Below, piece after piece: positions 17,473-30,917 of a stretch of DNA of 64,000 nucleotides. Below the pieces are notes generated by a model, which saw nothing but the letters and a program-made list of their open reading frames with translations, was not told the DNA's origin and did no database searches. Numbering within the stretch: the stretch's first letter is position 1; every line of letters begins with the position of its first letter. A program made the translations under genes and the position numbers. This stretch comes from Isoetes taiwanensis (lineage: Eukaryota > Streptophyta > Lycopodiopsida > Isoetales > Isoetaceae): contig JAJEKV010000101.1 in the NCBI GenBank assembly GCA_021234155.1, positions 1,677,332 through 1,741,331 on the forward strand. The letters run 5' to 3'.

Positions 17473-19276
17473 TAATAGCACAGTTGCAAGCTCAGGCTCT
17501 CAAATGCAGGCCGACATAGTTCTTGAGGAGACCATCTTCTATATATAGTACTAAAGCCAAAATGAGATGATAGTTTGTGCGGCATCTTGGCCATTGAATA
17601 ACTCATTTTTATTCCTGGATTCGGCAGTTTGTTTCGGGCGCGCGGTTTTGTTTTTCCCAAAATTGGAACGAGAGTGCTGGCGCCTCTCTGCCAAGGGTTT
17701 TGACCGTGCAGAGACTCGATTCCTTCTTAGATGTTATATTCATGTAATTACTTCCATTGTTTGTGTGGCATCTTGGCATCTTATGTGTTAAGCATGTGTT
17801 TAATCTCTTTAGAGAAAATCGTGTTCCCAAGTGTGTTGAGCTTCTTGGGAGCTCTGTGTTTGATCTTATTTCAAGGTCTCTGGTTAGATCTTCTTGGTTT
17901 TATCTTTAGTCGCAAATAATCTCACATAACGCTAAAGCTCGTGGTTTGTTTAGGGTTTGAAGTGGTATCAGGAAGTCAGAAATAGAGAACCTAACTATTC
18001 CATAGCAAGCATTGAAGAAGTAGCGCTAGATTCTAATAAATTTATATGAAAACTTGTATTTCAGCACTGGCTTGAGGCGGTAGGTTCTTGTGATGCCGGG
18101 AGTTTGCTTGAAGGGGATTGCATTTTTGGTAGCCGCAGGGCTCCTGTCGATTAAGGTCTATGCATGATATGTTTCTGATGGCCAGGGTTCACATTCATAA
18201 CAGATGCTTGGGCTCAAAACACAGCCCGACTGCTTAGATGTGTTGGGTTTTTTAGTTTCTCGGCCCCCTAGCAATTTTGTTTTATCGTGGTTTCAATTTG
18301 GACGCCTTGTATCCTTGCTCCTGTGTCAGACCCAGCTAGCTCTTTTGCTTTCTATTTTGTGTAGAATGGCAGAGGTATGTCAAAGGGGCTTCAACGAATC
18401 ATCAAGCTCTTTTTCTTCCTGTTTTGTGCAGGGTATGCCAAAAAGGTTCAACGAATTTGTGACATCAAGGTACTTGAAAAGCATTAGACATTCTTGCAGG
18501 TTTGGCATGTTGCATCAGTAGCTTCATTTCTAAAGCTATTTCTCAGCTCTAAATCGATTTAAATTCTCCAGTTGCCTTTATGTTAGTATAAATTTCTTTT
18601 TCTCTATGTTTATGTTAATTTGAATGTTAACGTTTAGGCAAGTGTAAGCAAGCATTGACATGCCTGTTGTTTAAAAAGTGAGGTAATTCAGGATTTTTGT
18701 TACTGGGCCATTTGCCAGTAACTGTTTGGAAGCTGTTTGCTAAAAGCTGGGTTTTATGGGATGTTATGCTTGGTATCAGTAATATTTAGAAGCACATTAT
18801 TCATATTGGCATCTTTTCAAGTGTGTCAAGTATTATTAATTTTTTATTCTACTGCCTGGCACACAGTTTCTTCGACATTTAGTATACATCTACGGCTACA
18901 TTTGCTTCATGATTCGAAGTTCAATAATATCTTTATGTAGTTATCTTTCTGTATGATGCGGTTAATATGTATTTATTCCTTGATGAATAAGCAAAGTGAG
19001 CTCTGTGTTGAATAGTATTTTTACTAATTTTACTTTAATAATGACTGTCATCTATTTGTTATTGGTGGTTGCAGTGTAAAACTACCAAGGATATGGTGAA
19101 GATAAACAATAAGCACCAGCTAACGTGCTATCGCCACTACATTATCTGACCTATTTGCTAGGTATGACTTTTAATTGCAGGCCTATAACTATGGCATAGG
19201 CATCATCGGCTACATTGTGAAGATCCCATTTCGAAGAAGGAAGAGATTAATGTAAAGAAATAGCTATGGCGAAAAA

Positions 19277-19668
19277 GATATTAATTGAAGCAGGGATTGA
19301 ATAAGAAAGAATGGTAGTAGAAGAGAACGAAATTTATGTGGATAGCTTTTCTTCCATGATCCATGAAGTTGTCAGTAGAACCATTTGCTGCTTATGTCTG
19401 ATTATATAAATTCTATGGCAACATAAAAATCAAGTTTGTTTTGTAGCAAATCAAGCTTGGTAAGATACATTGTACAAGATATTAACTGAAGCAGGGATTG
19501 AATAAGAAAGAATGATAGTAGACGAGAACAAATCAAAGTGGAACAGCTTTTCTTCGATGATCCATGAAGTTGCCAGTAGAACCATTTACTGCTTATGTTT
19601 GACTATCTAAGTTCTATGAGTGTATTTTGTAGCAAATCAAGCTTGGTAAGATACATTGTCACTTATAT
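19277..19668. repeat. Tandem duplication, unit about 200 bp
   Basis: The phrase GAAGCAGGGATTGAATAAGA occurs at about 19,287 and again at about 19,489. Both are followed by parallel text ending in GCAAATCAAGCTTGGTAAGA. Two copies are present, with the second slightly shortened by a deletion. Confidence 0.9.
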
Positions 19669-20309
19669 GAGAAACTATGTATTCTATAGCAAAAATGCAG
19701 GGGTTTGTCTAAGGATATGATAGATTGTGATTGTGAATAACATTCCCATTTGGAAAATCTTTGAACATGACATATTCATGACCATTCTTAACAAAAAATG
19801 TGAGATGTGGCATAGCCATCTGAAGCACACCAACGCATTGATTTTTCTTATTGGGTTTGCAGCATCATTCAACAAGAATATTTGAGGGCATTGAAAACAT
19901 ACATGTTTTGCTTATGCCATGTCCACTCTTGGTTATGTCATATGCAATCTCTGGTGATTTCATCCTTAATGTTCCCCAAATTTCGGAGCTCCTAACTTGT
20001 TTGTAGTAATCAAAATAGCCACTATTTGAAGTATAAGCACAATAACAATCATCTTTGGCTCTACATGTGCTTTTCCTTCTAGAGTAATACAAGCAAAATA
20101 TAATGGAAACCTTTAATCAATTGACAAATCCAATAAGAAGAACTTTCAATTAATTGAGCACTCAATAAAAAATAAAAGTACTTCTATGCATATCCTCAGA
20201 GCATTAAGATCATTTAAACTTCAAAATCCAGATACCTCATTTTGTCTCAAGGCCCATCTTTACATTGCATACATCAAAACCTTCGTTAAAAGATCCTATC
20301 ATTAACTTT

Positions 20310-20555
20310 TCAACTTCTTCTCAAAGAAAGCTAGAAGCAAAGCACCTTCTCAATTCTTGATACATTTTATCTAACTTGGGACTCAGATGAACCACACACT
20401 CCTATGAACCCTTTGATACAATTTATTCGCAAAGCTAGGAGCAAAGCACCTTCTAAATCCTTGATACATTTTATCCGACTTGGGGACTCTACAAACCCTA
20501 CACTCCTATGAGTATGAACTTTTGATACAATTTATCCGCACTATTCCTATGAACT
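20310..20555. repeat. Tandem duplication, unit about 115 bp
   Basis: The phrases AGCAAAGCACCTTCT and TTGATACATTTTATC recur at about 20,336/20,440 and 20,358/20,460. A partial third copy of the distal part (TTTGATACAATTTAT) follows. It is degenerate and non-coding. Confidence 0.85.
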
Positions 20556-21050
20556 ATACAAAAACTTCCAAGGAGACACCTACTTGCTTTTTGTGCTACA
20601 CTATGCAATATCCATTACAAGATTTATTAACTTTGTGTGTGTGACTACAAAACCATGCATTATTGATGAGTTCCCAACTTTTGCCCAACAACGCTAGGGC
20701 TTTGGTTTAGAAATAGAGCCTCTCCCAACATCCTTTGTATAATAGAGTGTCCATCGCCAAGCAAGTTCGAACAAAAAGCATCAAACGAAAGTGTTCAGAC
20801 CAAAAGCCCAAAGAACCGGGCACATTTTGTAGTAGAAATTATAGAAGGTTCTTGTGATGTAAAGGAGAACATACCTATTGTTGATGTATATTTGAAACTT
20901 GGTTATATTATTACGAGTTTATAATGCACTTTTTAACTTATTCCATTTTTTTACATAAAAATGGTTTTTGTCATTTGGGATTTTTGTCTTGCATTTGAAA
21001 GATTAAAAATATGTAAACAAGGCTGCGCATGGAGGGTTGCTCTCTAGTGA

Positions 21051-21160
21051 CCCAAGAGTGCATTTTCGGTTTGATTGTTTCGTGTTGGATCTTTTTTGTT
21101 TAAACCAAGAGTGCATTTTCGGTTTGATTGTTTCTTGTTGGATCTTCTTTGTTTAATATC
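21051..21160. repeat. Tandem duplication, unit about 57 bp
   Basis: AAGAGTGCATTTTCGGTTTG is present twice in a row, each time followed by a closely similar T-rich segment ending in TTGTTTAA. It is non-coding. Confidence 0.93.
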
Positions 21161-22468
21161 GAGCCATGTGAATGGTATAATTATAGGGATTTGTTTTCTT
21201 ATCCCAAAAGTATTTTCATTTCAAAGCTAAAATACCACTAACAAGGAATAGAATTTCAACTCTTAAACATGCTGAAAACGTGCCAAAAGAAATACCCCCT
21301 TGTAACCAAACATCCCCAATGCTATTCGGCAACCAAACCTCTGCATGACTATGTCACCAAATACTTAACGTTCAAATTCAAGAGCACATGCAACTCTAGC
21401 AAGCAAAACCCAAGACCAAATTAGAGAAGAAACCATGAAAATGTCACGCCCCAACTCTTGAAACTTGCGTGGAAAACATAAGACGGTTTCAATGGATGAG
21501 CAAAACCTCAAGATAGATAAAACCATCATGAGCACAGACCAATGGATAAAAACGCGCTATGACGCAACAAACAAAACAAGGAAAAAGTCATGGGGAAGGG
21601 CAACAACTTAAGCATATCCAAGAACTATGCAAAGCATCACTAAAACCTCTACTAAGCCGCTGGCAATAAGCATTTCAAGCTCAAACTGTTAACTCATGGC
21701 ATTTGCAAAAAATAAACCAACTGGTAAAATCTATATTACATCTAAAAATAATAAATAAAAGCGCACACGAAGGAACTAAGAACTAGACACTATATCACTT
21801 GCCACTACCAATCTAATATTGTACCATACCACAATGCCAAACATAGAAATGGGACAAACAAACCAACATCTATAACAACTCGCTACAACTTGAACCGCTA
21901 ATTTCTAATCTATGAAAATCATACTGAAACCTCTCTTCTGTGACAAGCTAAAATGGGTACACCCTACTAAAGCAAATAGAAATAGGACATATAAACTCAA
22001 ACAACTCAAGCAAATAATAATAGAAAGCCATAAACTCCAACAACCCATGCCATATTGAAAAATGAACCAACTCGCATAAAGATCATCGAAAGATACACTA
22101 CAAAGTGGAAGTCACTCTATCACCCCAAAACCTGACATCAAAAAGACAATAAAATGTATTCTAAAGACTATTGAGATGAAATGCAAAATAAGTGGTACCC
22201 AATGTAGTTGTCCAATGAGAATGCAAGATTGCACGTGGATAATAACATCACAAACAATACGAAAATGAATCCAAGGATCAAGCTAGTCAAGAAGGTTTGT
22301 AATGAAACGATGTAACAGCCTGACGCTTAAGAACACTTAAAATGCACTAGCAAAATATGCAAATACAGCCCACATATTGCTCCACAAATACAAAGCAATG
22401 CTTCCCTATCTGATTTAAAAATACTAGGTCAGATTTCATCACTTACAATTATTTACTTACAATAACCA

Positions 22469-22496
22469 CTAGTTATGATGCCCGGCGTTGCCGGGC
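22469..22496 (-). mobile_element. Helitron-like 3' terminus, minus strand
   Basis: Read on the minus strand, the hairpin GCCCGGCAACGCCGGGC is followed by ATCATAA and then CTAG (22,472-22,469), with a T as the next minus-strand base. The hairpin is a perfect 7-bp stem with a 3-nt loop. It is the same family as the terminus at 17,041-17,068, where the spacer is ACCGTAA. The body would extend to the right. The two termini point toward each other across 17,069-22,468. No helicase gene is seen. Confidence 0.65.
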
Positions 22497-25400
22497 TTTA
22501 GTAATAAGTTGAAGAGGTGGTCTAGTGGAGCCATAGTGGTGAGGACAAAGAACCATTGTGTGGAACTGAATCTTGTAGTTGGGACGAACGTTATAACTGG
22601 AGCAAGGAAGGCGTTAGATATCTTCATGAAGTTTTATGGATCTCCATAACTTGAGCTCACTCATCTAATATTAGATTTAACTTGAGTGGCAGCAGCATCA
22701 TTTGAGATTGGTAGCTATGAACCTTTAGGATATTTTAATCTGCTGAGCAAGAGACTAAATCAAAGTAGATGTGCTACGGTACCTTCATGTAAAATCATGT
22801 ATGAGAAAAAGTAGTTGCTCACTATTTCTATATTTGATAAGGCCAAGCTAAGAAAGCATAATGATTGAAGAACTTTAACAATACACCCCTCATTCCCAAA
22901 AGCTTGGAATGAAATCATTAATTGCCCACTCATTCTTCAAGTTACAATCAAGTCACATCTTGATTAAACTAAATTGTAATTGTAGTATGATATTATCATG
23001 TGATTGTATATACCTCATGCATCAATGGCATTTGGATGCATAGAATTTTATACCTAGAATTTTGATCTCTTTTGTGAAGACGTCTTTTGTCAAATGAATC
23101 AAATAGAGATGTCGTAGTAGTGGGGATGAGGAATACAAATTTTTATTGTGGAAGGGCATGATGGGAAGGACTGTTTTTGGATGGGAGGCAGGATGTGTGG
23201 TGGGGGTGAGGAATACAAATTTTTATTGTGGAAGGGCATGATGGAAAGGATTGTTTTTGGATGGGAAATAGGATGTGCATGCCCCACGCACACAACTTCT
23301 CATGCTTGGCATTGTTGTACACCTATGCCAGGGATGAGAAAATGTGTATGCTAAACGTTATTGCATATGAATAATGCAAATAATAATGTAGAGTAGAAAG
23401 ATCGGTCCCATCAACAAATCGTGAAAGCACAATTTATTTTTCTCAATATACCAAGCAAAAACTTTAATAAATTAGGAAAGCATAACACAATTTTGTTTTT
23501 AAATACCACCACTAAAGTAAAGGATCAGTGGAAACATGTAACTTGGAGACATGTATTGACGCGTTTGAATACCATGTGACACATTTAAATACTATGGTTT
23601 AAATTTTATGTTCTCCTGAAGGGGAGGTAGTGAAGAGGGTGGTCTTTATACGATCGATTTGATATTAGAGGAGGCAACCACGTGCGTGAATATTTTAGAT
23701 GGTGTAAATGGTCCACGTTGTAAATGCCAAAGTCTGCTCCATTCAACATCTGAGCTAAGACTCAAATATCTAGAGTGCAGTACTTCAAATCGCTTTGGAG
23801 GAAATAAAATATGGTAATTTTTTTATTGTCCTACTTGCTCCACCGACATCTACGTGGCGAAAAAAATAAAGAATAAAAACTGAAATTTAAAGTCCATGAA
23901 TGGGGACCCAAATCAAAAGAGACTGAAGTGCAACAAAGTTCTGCTATCATAATAACAGAAAATATGCAAGATGGTGCTAGGTATAAAGGACTTAGACATG
24001 GCTTTTTCCCTCAAACTGAGCCAAAGCCATTGCTGTCATTGCCTGACCCATTATGAGGGGATGAAATGGGACTGATGCTCGATAAGACATGATAAACAGA
24101 AGATTGAGACACTTCGTGCACACAAGGACTGAGCTGCTAGGTTGTTGCTGCTAGTTCCAAGTACTTGTAACCATGGGTCTGCATTTATCGGTCGTGCATG
24201 ATTGGAAGCATGTCTGGGGTGCATGATTGGAAGCATGTTTGGGAAACGGTGATGACCGTAACAACATGCACCATTGATATGGTGCTGGCAAAGCATCTGC
24301 TGGGAAAAGCATATATTTAAGGTAACTTTCCGAGAAGAAAGTACTACAACGGCAGAATTCACATTTGAGAGTAGCCGGTTGTGGAAGCAGGTTTCTCGAA
24401 AGCACTTCCAGTGTTCTTTCTTAAGATCCATGTGAGCACACTGGCAAGCTCATAGGTTTTATCACCTAAGTTGTTTCATACACCCACTCGATTTAGCAGC
24501 AGATGTTTCAGAAACGTCTATTCAGCGGATGCATGAATATCTACCAGGACGCAATACCTGGCTCCATTAATAGCAACACAAATCTTTGCTTTCTTTGAAG
24601 TGCAAAATGAGAGAGCATGCTCTGCAAAAACATAATCAGATGTTGATGCACATAGTACAGAATCTTTGCTTTCTTTGAAGTGCAAAATGAGAGAGCATGC
24701 TCTGCAAAAACATAGTCAGATGTTGATGCACATAGTACAGAGATTCTGCACAACACAAAGGAGTATTAGCCTTCTGTGCCAACTTTAAAATGCTTTTTTA
24801 ATTAATGGGAACCAGGGAGGAACTTTTCTCATCTGCAAAAATCAATCAACGTGCATCATCTGAGCTCTGCTAATTTCAAATACCACTTAATAAGGTGAAT
24901 GCCATCTCCATTATATTATTCACAACATCAAGAATTTAAGATTGTCCTCCTGGTTTTCCAAATTTTATAGTTATATCCCTGAACTTTTAAGAAGATCTAT
25001 CATGTCATAAGGAAATTACCTCAGACTGGTTGAGGGATTGACAACAGCTTATGCATATCCCATCATAAAATTGTCATATGAACTACACTGACTAACATGT
25101 ACCAGAAATGAGTAACAGAGAATGTGTTACAAATATATGTAGTAAAGTAAAATGAAAATGACATCACAACAATAAGCAATACTGATTGTTATTATGGAAG
25201 TCTGCCCATACATCTACACATTGTTAAATCGTTTACAATATATATGTATAAGACCCAACAACCATAATAAACAATCAAAACTTGCCTAAATCATATGTTC
25301 ACCAGTCTCCTCCAGTGCATATAGCATTCAAAGCTTCACTGAAGCCAATCACGCAGGAGCTGCTTTATTATACGCCTTGCATACCTAAAATGGTTCTCAA

Positions 25401-26604
25401 TCGGGCAACTTGTGAGTAGAACTATAATAAACAATCAAAAGCTACCTAGAACATATGTTCACCAATCTCCTTCGGTGCATATAACTTTAAAGTAATGCTG
25501 GAAGCAAATCTGCAACCAAAACATTGGCAATAACATCAAGAGAAGATGAAAAAAATACCTAGGTTGTTTTAGTTGTCGAGCTAAAGACTTATTGTCCATG
25601 CTAGGTTCAGGACGAACTGCTCCTTTATTGTCTCAATGAGAGCGATATGGTTAGAAGCTGACAAACAGAAGCAACCTACAAACATAAGAAACCTATTGTT
25701 CTAGATGCCAGACCAAATAAAAAGAGTTCAGTGATGGAGTCTTTGGAAATTAGGTACGATAGGCTTGCTTTGTGTAACTTCCTCTTTGGCAAAATCATTT
25801 CAGTGTTGATGGTCTTAGAAACGGAATTGAATGGAAATAGAACCTTGTGCAAATCTGACACGAAGAAACAAATAGATGGAACTTCTTGAAAACCTAAGAG
25901 CTTCGTAAGTACTAAATCTTCAAATTGGAATTAGAACCTACTTTTGTTCCACAGATGCTTGGAAATTTACCTTCAAGATGAGAAGTGTACATTGCCTATC
26001 AAAAGCACGAAGCGCAGGATATTGGAAGAATAAGACCAAAGTTAGCAAACGAAATAAGGTTCTATGCAGCAGAGGATACTGGAAGAATAAAACCAAAGTT
26101 AGCAGACGAAATATGCATTCTGCCCAAAGTAGCAAAAAAAGGCACAAAATTGGCAACATCCAAAGCACATGCTCCAAAAAAACCTTAATCTATATGGTAG
26201 GAAAGTTCTGAACATATGCATGATCCATAATTCCATAATTTTTCTTTTAAAAACAGAGCTTTTGTTGCTTTACCATGGATATTCTTTGCTTAAAGAAGCA
26301 AAAAGTATCACAAATTTGTCTATTCTGCAATATATAGAAATGCGAATGATTAGAGACACGAAAATTGAAGTGATTTGATTAAATTCTTACTCATATTGGT
26401 GGCTGAACTTCTAGCAGATGAATATAGAAAACCATGTTTTGTTTGCTCTTTTGGATAAAAAGGGTAAACATCTGCCATATGGTACCGCCAATGCAAATGA
26501 CAACCTCAAACTCAAAATCTGTTGGCTCCAAAGATATGCACTGAACATCCTTTGCTATTTGGCCTCAATCCCTGTGTACCCATTTATGCTGCCTAAAGAT
26601 CATG
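22497..26604. other. Gene-poor interval with local duplications
   Basis: No protein family is recognised. Clear tandem duplications lie at about 23,120-23,275 (unit about 80 bp, GAATACAAATTTTTATTGTG), 24,581-24,740 (unit 80 bp, almost identical) and about 26,018-26,110 (unit about 56 bp). A dispersed pair at about 25,270-25,340 and 25,425-25,490 shares ATATGTTCACCA. If the minus-strand Helitron-like end at 22,469 is real, part of this interval is its body. Confidence 0.5.
24581..24740. repeat. Tandem duplication, unit 80 bp
   Basis: Two almost identical 80-bp units follow directly on each other; each contains GAGAGCATGCTCTGCAAAAA. They differ by about one base, so this is one of the youngest duplications in the window. 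Confidence 0.95.
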
Positions 26605-27063
26605 CTAATACAAAACATCTGGCAGGAATTGAAGAAAATAAGAACTGAAAATATATGGCAAAACCAAAATCAAAATCAACGATGACATGAGAAGTTCATC
26701 GAATCTACCTTTTGTTTTGCTCAAAAGAGGCTCCGTCTTAGGTGGATTGTCTGGCCCGAGATCCAGATAAAGGACCATACAATCTGCACTATGCTTCTTT
26801 CCGATAGACAGCCATAGCACATCTATGCTGGAGTTTTGTTGTCCAAAAATCCTATCATCTTAGGCCCACTGCCATAATCCAGCTAACATTAATTGTCCCT
26901 CTACCATCTGCAAGAACTCAGGATAAGAATGTCCACCATTCAAACCCGATAGATTGAACAATCGTGGCATGCATGCCTCGATGCAGCGAGGGCACAAAAT
27001 AAACCTACTCTCCACAAAACGGAAAAAATCCTCTTTCGAAATCATACTAAAGTTTTTTCTCAA
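26605..27063 (-). pseudogene. Unidentified conserved-looking coding remnant, one in-frame stop
   Basis: One minus-strand frame reads from about 27,063 down to 26,605, interrupted only by a TAA at 26,860-26,862. Either side of that stop the text looks like genuine protein. There is a basic start, then FFRFVESRF, a C-P-R-C pair that could bind metal, HSYPEFLQMVEGQ, LAGLWQW, the stop, DDRIFGQQNS, VLWLSIGKKH and a segment ending in KTKGRFDELL. After about 26,690 the frame becomes hydrophobic and is probably intron or flank. I do not recognise the family. It could be an exon of a decayed host gene or a domesticated transposon protein. No ATG with good context marks a start, and the neighbouring sequence has no other clear exons. 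Confidence 0.45.
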
Positions 27064-29332
27064 TTTTGGGCAAATCGGAAATTATTCACGGCTACGAAAT
27101 AAACCAAAATCTTAGGAAAATAACTTCAAAACAATTCCAAAAATATTTTTGGCCGAACCGGAAAAAGCCAAATTAACAAGATAGATAGATATATGGAAGC
27201 CAGGAATTTCTTCAAGGTAAGACGAAGCTCTTGATAATGCGACACAGATATTTAATGTATTGCTACAATCTAGTTCCACGGTCGTGAAGGCTACTATCAC
27301 CCAACATAAGGGCCATTTGCAGAATCATTAGAGCTAAAGCAAGCATACCAAAGCTCTCGATATTGCTGCTACCACATGACACGCCTAGCTTTGAAATGAA
27401 AACTTTATGGCCCAAAACCTGCCTTGGCTAAAGCAAGAAAACTAAGCATCTTGATGCTCTCGTAAAGCAAGGGACACACCTGTATCATCATGTTTATAGG
27501 GTTCTGTTCATGCTGCCAGAACCACAGCTAAAAACCCAATCTAACATACAAATCCACTCAAACACAATTCTATTGAATCTATACAAGCCATGGGAGACAC
27601 CAAACATATAACTGTTAATGCTCAATCTGCAAACTTGAATTGTGCAAAAATAATTTAGATACTACTCATGTTAAATCTAAGGAAGCTAGAAGATGGCAGG
27701 CAAGATGTTGCACTAAAATGTCAAGCCAGCCATGAGGCTATAACTAGAGGTTCATTAGCAATATATTGTCTATATTCCAGTGGCTGCCATAAGCTTTCCA
27801 GCACAACCGTGGCCATATACAAAAAAAAAGAATCCAGAGAATGCTTGCACAACGCTGATCTCAAGCAGAGTGGATCAAACAAAAATGCTGCAAAAATGGC
27901 TGAGGCTTGATTCAAGATGGCTAGAATGGAAGGATATGAAAAACCATCATAGCAAACGGACGCTTGAAAGTATAAGGGCATAAGGCAAAGCAAACCAAAA
28001 TTAACAACATGATCGAGAGGCTTTTCAAATATAGCATGCAAGTAGAGGCAGCAAGGTTGCAAAAATCAGAAAAATAAGAAAACGTAGATTGCAAACAATC
28101 AATGAATGAAACCATAATATATCATGTTTGAGAACCATCCAGCTTATATCTAAGCTTAAAAAGTCAACTGGTCATGAAACCACAATCAATAAATGGGCAA
28201 TAACAAAGGGCAAAAGTTGGTAGAAATGATCTAGTTGTGTCAATCAAGCAGTAGTATTTGCCGTAAGAGTGTAATGCTATCCTCTATATCCAGCTTTAAT
28301 AGTCTTCTCTGCAAGTATTACTAGCAACAAAGAGATATATTCTTCTAGGGTAAGATGTGAATGCAAAAGAACCAAGATTTCTTAAAAATACACCTTCCTT
28401 CCTTCCTTAAATCTGGCTCAAGCAAACTCGACAACGGGAGCTCGAAGCAAAAAATACATGGTTAAACGTTCCGAAAGAAGTCTAAACATAGATTCTAGGA
28501 GGTTCTCAAAAGAGAAGAAACAAACTGCAACAATCGTCCAAAATTGTGGATCTGCATCTAGGCCCTGCCAGAACATGTTTATGCAACCTCTGATCAACTA
28601 AAGTAGAGGACTATAAGATTACAACATATGCAAGGTATATGAAATAACAAAACTGACAAACAAGCTCACAAGCAGTGCCTAAAAGATTCACAACAGAGGA
28701 AAGAACTTAGTTGCAACAACGCTATACCAAGCACACAACCAAAACATCTAACAAAGCACAGGTTCAAATGCAAAGCAGTAGATACTACAAATGGGAAATA
28801 TCACGTCCTTAGAGATGCAAACATCAAAAGATCAAAAGAGAGTATACCTCCGTCATCGTCCAACTGGCTCAGATCCAAACAATCTAGCAAAGAATAGATG
28901 AGGATGCCGAGATATAGAATTACAGAACACCATGAAACGCCACATCGGAAGACATGCGAAATCTAAAATGGTGACTGTTGTAGCTCAACTATAAGAAAAA
29001 ATTTGCCAAATGCATCTTAGCTTGGCCCCAATAGCTCTGCTTGCAGACGATCCATCATGCGTCAAGCAAGACTTGTCCAGAAAATAGCATCACATTGATA
29101 GCAACCTTCGCCAAAGACAAATCAAAGCAAAGAAATGGCATATCCGACCTCAAACCAACACGAATTTTCCAGAAAATAATGTCCTGTCGAATGCAAGGTA
29201 AACAAAGAAACAACAAATCGTGCAATTGGAGAAGACAGCACCCAACAACTAGAGAGCTTTTGGATGCTATCGGAGTATCTCCTATCCTATACTGTTCCGG
29301 TTACACGGTAAACAGAGCCTCGCACAATAACG
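27064..29332. other. No recognisable gene
   Basis: This is 2.3 kb of AT-rich sequence. Short frames occur on both strands (up to about 113 codons at 27,721-28,062 minus) but have no family resemblance and overlap one another. I see no repeat, terminus or RNA gene. Confidence 0.5.
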
Positions 29333-29474
29333 AGGATCACCGCCAGTTTAAGGGCACTAGCAGGTTTGGAGCAGTTTATGGAATATCCCAGGCATATACC
29401 AACATATCCCTGGAATATGCCAAAAATCCACCTAAGCCAAGGTTTGCCTCCCCTACCCCCTAGGGGCAACCCAA
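29333..29474 (-). repeat. Palindrome-ended repeat, copy R1
   Basis: This is the first of four same-orientation copies (also about 32,256, 34,384 and 39,338). Shared features on the plus strand are a TTTGGAGCAG-like start, several GGCATAT or ATATGCC steps, and an end in GGTTTGCC, a run of C, CTAGGGGCAACCC and then A residues. Here the GC-rich end is partly degraded. A second CCTCC/GGAGG-rich stretch follows at about 29,490-29,520. Confidence 0.75.
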
Positions 29475-30917
29475 ACAAGGTGCTACGCACGGAGGGTTGC
29501 CCTCCATGGCCGGAGGGTGAAGTGGCTCAAATCATACTTGGAAGTCATGTTTTTATAATCAATCAAAATTTTTATTTAAAAACAATAGAGATATTTGTTG
29601 TTTAGCATGGAACAAGGATGGCAGAAGCATAAGGACAAGTGTAATAGAGGAGAGAATGGAAATACATGTTTTGTCAGGAGTTCACATTAAGCACAATGTA
29701 CTGCCAGTCTTTTGTTCTTGTAACACCAACAAATCTTTTCTCGATTCAATTCCTCAAAATGAGGATGTCACCTTCCCCGAGATTTCAAGTTTCTAAAAAA
29801 GGCCCAAAATAACAAAGTTGTTATAAGTTCAATGAACAACATACTAATGAGAGCATTGTTCTAAAACCCGAAAGGCCTCCTTGAGCTACATTAGAGGCAA
29901 TATAAAATAATGAATATCCCTGCCTTGAACCATTCGATGCTTACGACGCCTTTTAACACGCGCTCGCATAATATGCACTGCTTTTCAGCTCTTTCACAAA
30001 AAAGGTAAACACTTCATGACCTGTTACATCAATAGTATATGCAAGAGTCTGATCTAAGAAAGCTTGCACATGCCAAGATGGGCATATCCTATGACAACCA
30101 ACCAAGGAAAAAGGAGGAACAATATTTTATAGTTCAACTTAATGAGGTCGGGTAATCTGGCTGAACATGTGCCTTTCTCAATATTTCGCACAATACCGTG
30201 AGAACACATACATGAGAAACATAGTCAGAAATAATGCAAATGCCGCATACACACAAGTCTCGTAAAACAAATATGCTCACTGCACAGTAAAAAGAATTTG
30301 TGTGCATGCATATAATAAGCAAAATGCCATAGAGTCCCGTCTTTTCTCACCGGATGGACTTGAGGTAACGCCCCTCGCATTCTCGTTGTTCCAAAATTAG
30401 CCATTAAGTTAGAAGCCATCCGACATTAAAAGGAAGAGAAGTAGCCCTCAAAAAACATACTTGATTCAACCGTAGAGCATTCAGGCAAGAATGGCTTAAT
30501 AAGCACATGACAATGAAATTAACCTCGATCTATATCTTTGCATAAAAGTTTAAAAGTCACATATGGTAGCCGTGGAAAAGAGTTGGATAGTGGAACCCTT
30601 TGTTATAAAAATATAATGGAATTGCGCTTTAAGGTGCTATCATGAAGCAACTTACTTAATCGTGAATGAGAGGCCTTTGGGGCCGAGAAAACCATGAGAG
30701 CATTGATCTATGCATTCCACAAAGTAGCCCATACATTTTGGTCATGAGAGAGCATGCACAAAACATCTCATTCTCGCTACAAAACATTGAGGGCGATTCT
30801 ACACAAATATATCTTGGTGTTCTCCATTATCCATTTGACAAAGCCGATTGGTCCAGATATATAAATCCCGCATTTGAAGCAGAAAAGAAAATAAAAATCA
30901 AAACAATGCATACTCAC
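29475..30917. other. No confident gene
   Basis: Apart from the possible second exon at 30,690-30,860 mentioned for the unidentified exon to its right, I see no gene. The sequence is AT-rich without clear duplications. Confidence 0.45.

Larger units (their letters stand above)
17473..22468. other. Gene-poor interval with local duplications
   Basis: About 5 kb with no recognisable protein. Frames of 60-105 codons occur at 17,567-18,521 on the plus strand but resemble nothing I know. A short repeated phrase (about 18,379-18,400 and 18,436-18,456, sharing GGTATG and TTCAACGAAT) may be an old exon duplication. Tandem duplications lie at 19,277-19,668, 20,310-20,555 and 21,051-21,160. The rest is AT-rich sequence without visible structure. 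Confidence 0.5.

Noticed and set aside
20680-20712. GCCCAACAACGCTAGGGC, resembling the Helitron hairpin
   Set aside because: The stem is poor and no CTAG with a following T lies at the right distance on either strand.
22580-22592. TCTTGTAGTT as the partner CACTA end
   Set aside because: The last base differs, no subterminal motif array is present, and it lies on the wrong side, 27 kb from the CACTA-type end.
29287-29490. 67-codon minus frame with LGGRGGKPW-like text (and similar frames at 32,133-32,393 and 34,328-34,552)
   Set aside because: They are translations of the palindrome-ended repeat R1-R3; frames are not kept between copies.
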